From NCBI RefSeq assembly GCF_047302285.1, contig NZ_CP154845.1:3410001-3474000 (forward strand): DNA of 64,000 nucleotides, written 5' to 3'. The translations under genes and the position numbers were made by a program. Of the stretch, positions 63,208 to 64,000 are shown piece after piece. The notes beneath the pieces were generated by a model. The model was not told the origin of the DNA, did not search any database, and saw only the letters and a list, made by a program, of their open reading frames with translations. Numbering within the stretch: position 1 is the stretch's first letter; each line of letters starts with the position of its first letter. Origin of the DNA: Robertmurraya sp047302285. Lineage in GTDB: Bacteria > Bacillota > Bacilli > Bacillales > Cytobacillaceae.

Positions 63208-63996
63208 CTACACCTTATCAATTCGAATAGAACCAATCTTAATGTCTATCGTTATTTTTAATTTCCTCGTCGCTTCATCATAGTCCTGTGATTTATAGTA
63301 CATGCCCCTACTATTTAACGAATCTCCCTTATTATTAAAAATTCGAACATCCCCTATTTTCGAATGAGCTTGAATATTTACTGGAATATTCTCCGGAATA
63401 ATCATCTTCACATCCCCGACCCTTCCATTAATGACGATCTGCGTTTCTCGTTCTGGGATAAAAGCTTTACTAAAATCAAAGAAGTAGTCTCCAATTGAAT
63501 TGTTAAGTTCCATCGGTTCTAATGCCCAATTGCTATCTTTATAACTGACGTCTCCTATCCAACCACTAACTTTCTTTTTTTCTTGAAATTCACTACCATT
63601 GTCAGTTACAAATTCTTTATCTTTCGAGGATAGGTCTATATCAATTTTCAATGTACTATTTTTAAATAAAAGAGAAAGAGCAATGAGAATAATCAATACA
63701 GGCCAAAGCCTCCATACATCCATGAATTGTAACGAAATGACCTCAAATCTATCCAAAATTAATAGTGAAGAGAATAATAGTAATAGCGTACTAAAAGTGA
63801 ATTTCTTTCTCCCTTTACGCAGGAGATTTTTTAATAACATGCTTAAACCAATAATAAAAAGAAGAAAAGGATAAAAAACGACAAAAATTTCTTTCATTTC
63901 CATGGAAATGACACCAATATTGATTAATAGGAGAACAACTCCTAACGCTAGTAAAAATAAAGCAAATAAAGTTTGATTGATCGATTTATGCTTCAC
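63208..63996 (-). CDS. liaF: LiaF, inhibitor of the LiaRS system (start at the window edge)
   Basis: A 262-residue membrane protein with about four N-terminal helices (about 8-26, 33-52, 65-82, 93-110) and a C-terminal extracytoplasmic or cytoplasmic beta-rich domain of the DUF2154/LiaF type (WIGDVSYKDSNWALEPMELNNSIGDYFFDFSKAFIPE; VNIQAHSKIGDVRIF). LiaF keeps LiaS in check until envelope stress occurs. The first possible start is a GTG four bases from the right edge, so the real start may lie outside. It is followed by liaS after ten bases, forming liaFSR. Confidence 0.88.
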   Translation of the reverse strand: MKHKSINQTLFALFLLALGVVLLLINIGVISMEMKEIFVVFYPFLLFIIGLSMLLKNLLRKGRKKFTFSTLLLLFSSLLILDRFEVISLQFMDVWRLWPVLIILIALSLLFKNSTLKIDIDLSSKDKEFVTDNGSEFQEKKKVSGWIGDVSYKDSNWALEPMELNNSIGDYFFDFSKAFIPERETQIVINGRVGDVKMIIPENIPVNIQAHSKIGDVRIFNNKGDSLNSRGMYYKSQDYDEATRKLKITIDIKIGSIRIDKV

Positions 63997-64000
63997 AAGC

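Noticed and set aside
1..64000. CRISPR array, prophage, insertion sequence or toxin-antitoxin pair
   Set aside because: No regularly spaced repeats, transposase, integrase, phage structural gene or typical toxin-antitoxin pair was seen in any frame.

Overview
The window is chromosomal DNA of a low-GC, endospore-forming member of the Bacillaceae (Bacillus sensu lato). The evidence is a complete gerPABCDEF spore-coat operon behind a sigma-K-like promoter, comK, liaFSR, addAB, the Gram-positive coproporphyrin heme genes hemEHY, and several blocks (yhfH/yhfI/lplJ/lcfB, yhgD/yhgE/hemY/hemH/hemE, yisK/yisL, yhjD/yhjE/sip) arranged as in the Bacillus subtilis yhf-yhg-yhj-yis region. Ribosome-binding sites are strong and AGGAGG-like, most operons end in clear intrinsic terminators, and I see no phage, IS element, rRNA, tRNA or CRISPR array.

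Layout. 1-8 kb: the end of an unidentified gene, a FIST-PAS-GGDEF-EAL signalling protein with a degenerate GGDEF motif, yisL, a DUF418 membrane protein with yisK, and an acyl-CoA ligase. 8-10 kb: gerP operon. 10-17.2 kb: addB-addA recombination nuclease. 17.2-18.2 kb: a gene-poor stretch with a GC-rich inverted repeat and a duplicated terminator-like hairpin, then ywbE. 18.2-20 kb: an unidentified small protein and an MFS transporter. 20-32.5 kb: an accessory cluster of an acyl-CoA ligase, an SDR reductase, an alpha/beta hydrolase, a KAS III-like enzyme, a small protein, a complete LIV-type ABC importer and a large STAND/BTAD (MalT/SARP-like) regulator. 32.6-40 kb: LCP protein-yhjE-signal peptidase operon, an S9 peptidase, yhjD, comK, an IDEAL protein and an M48 protease. 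40-45 kb: azlCD with a divergent XRE-cupin regulator, and an ABC_sub_bind-type importer. 45-49 kb: lcfB, lplJ-yhfI, yhfH. 49-57 kb: yhgE, yhgD, an MFS transporter and hemEHY. 57-61 kb: a heterodimeric ABC exporter. 61.5-64 kb: liaFSR, with liaF running to the window edge.

The most interesting region is 20-32.5 kb. Two promoters in it, one before the LIV binding protein and one before the acyl-CoA ligase, share the same geometry: TGTAACT-N3-TTGTAACC, two hexamers exactly 11 bp apart, with a -10-like hexamer exactly 10 nt after the second. Direct repeats with 11-bp period just upstream of -10 are the known mode of SARP/BTAD activators, and the gene next door encodes a protein with a C-terminal BTAD-type domain. 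I infer a self-contained regulon that imports and processes an acyl or carboxylic substrate. The regulator gene carries an apparent 1-nt frameshift in an A5 run and has a CodY-like site in its leader.

Other regulatory patterns: matched 23-bp dyads before yhgD and yhgE (likely YhgD operators), a CodY-like box before the ABC_sub_bind importer, a PerR-like box before hemE, a LexA-like palindrome near 53.3 kb, and two copies of an intergenic repeat family (53.4 and 61.2 kb) that differ by a loss between internal 17-mers.
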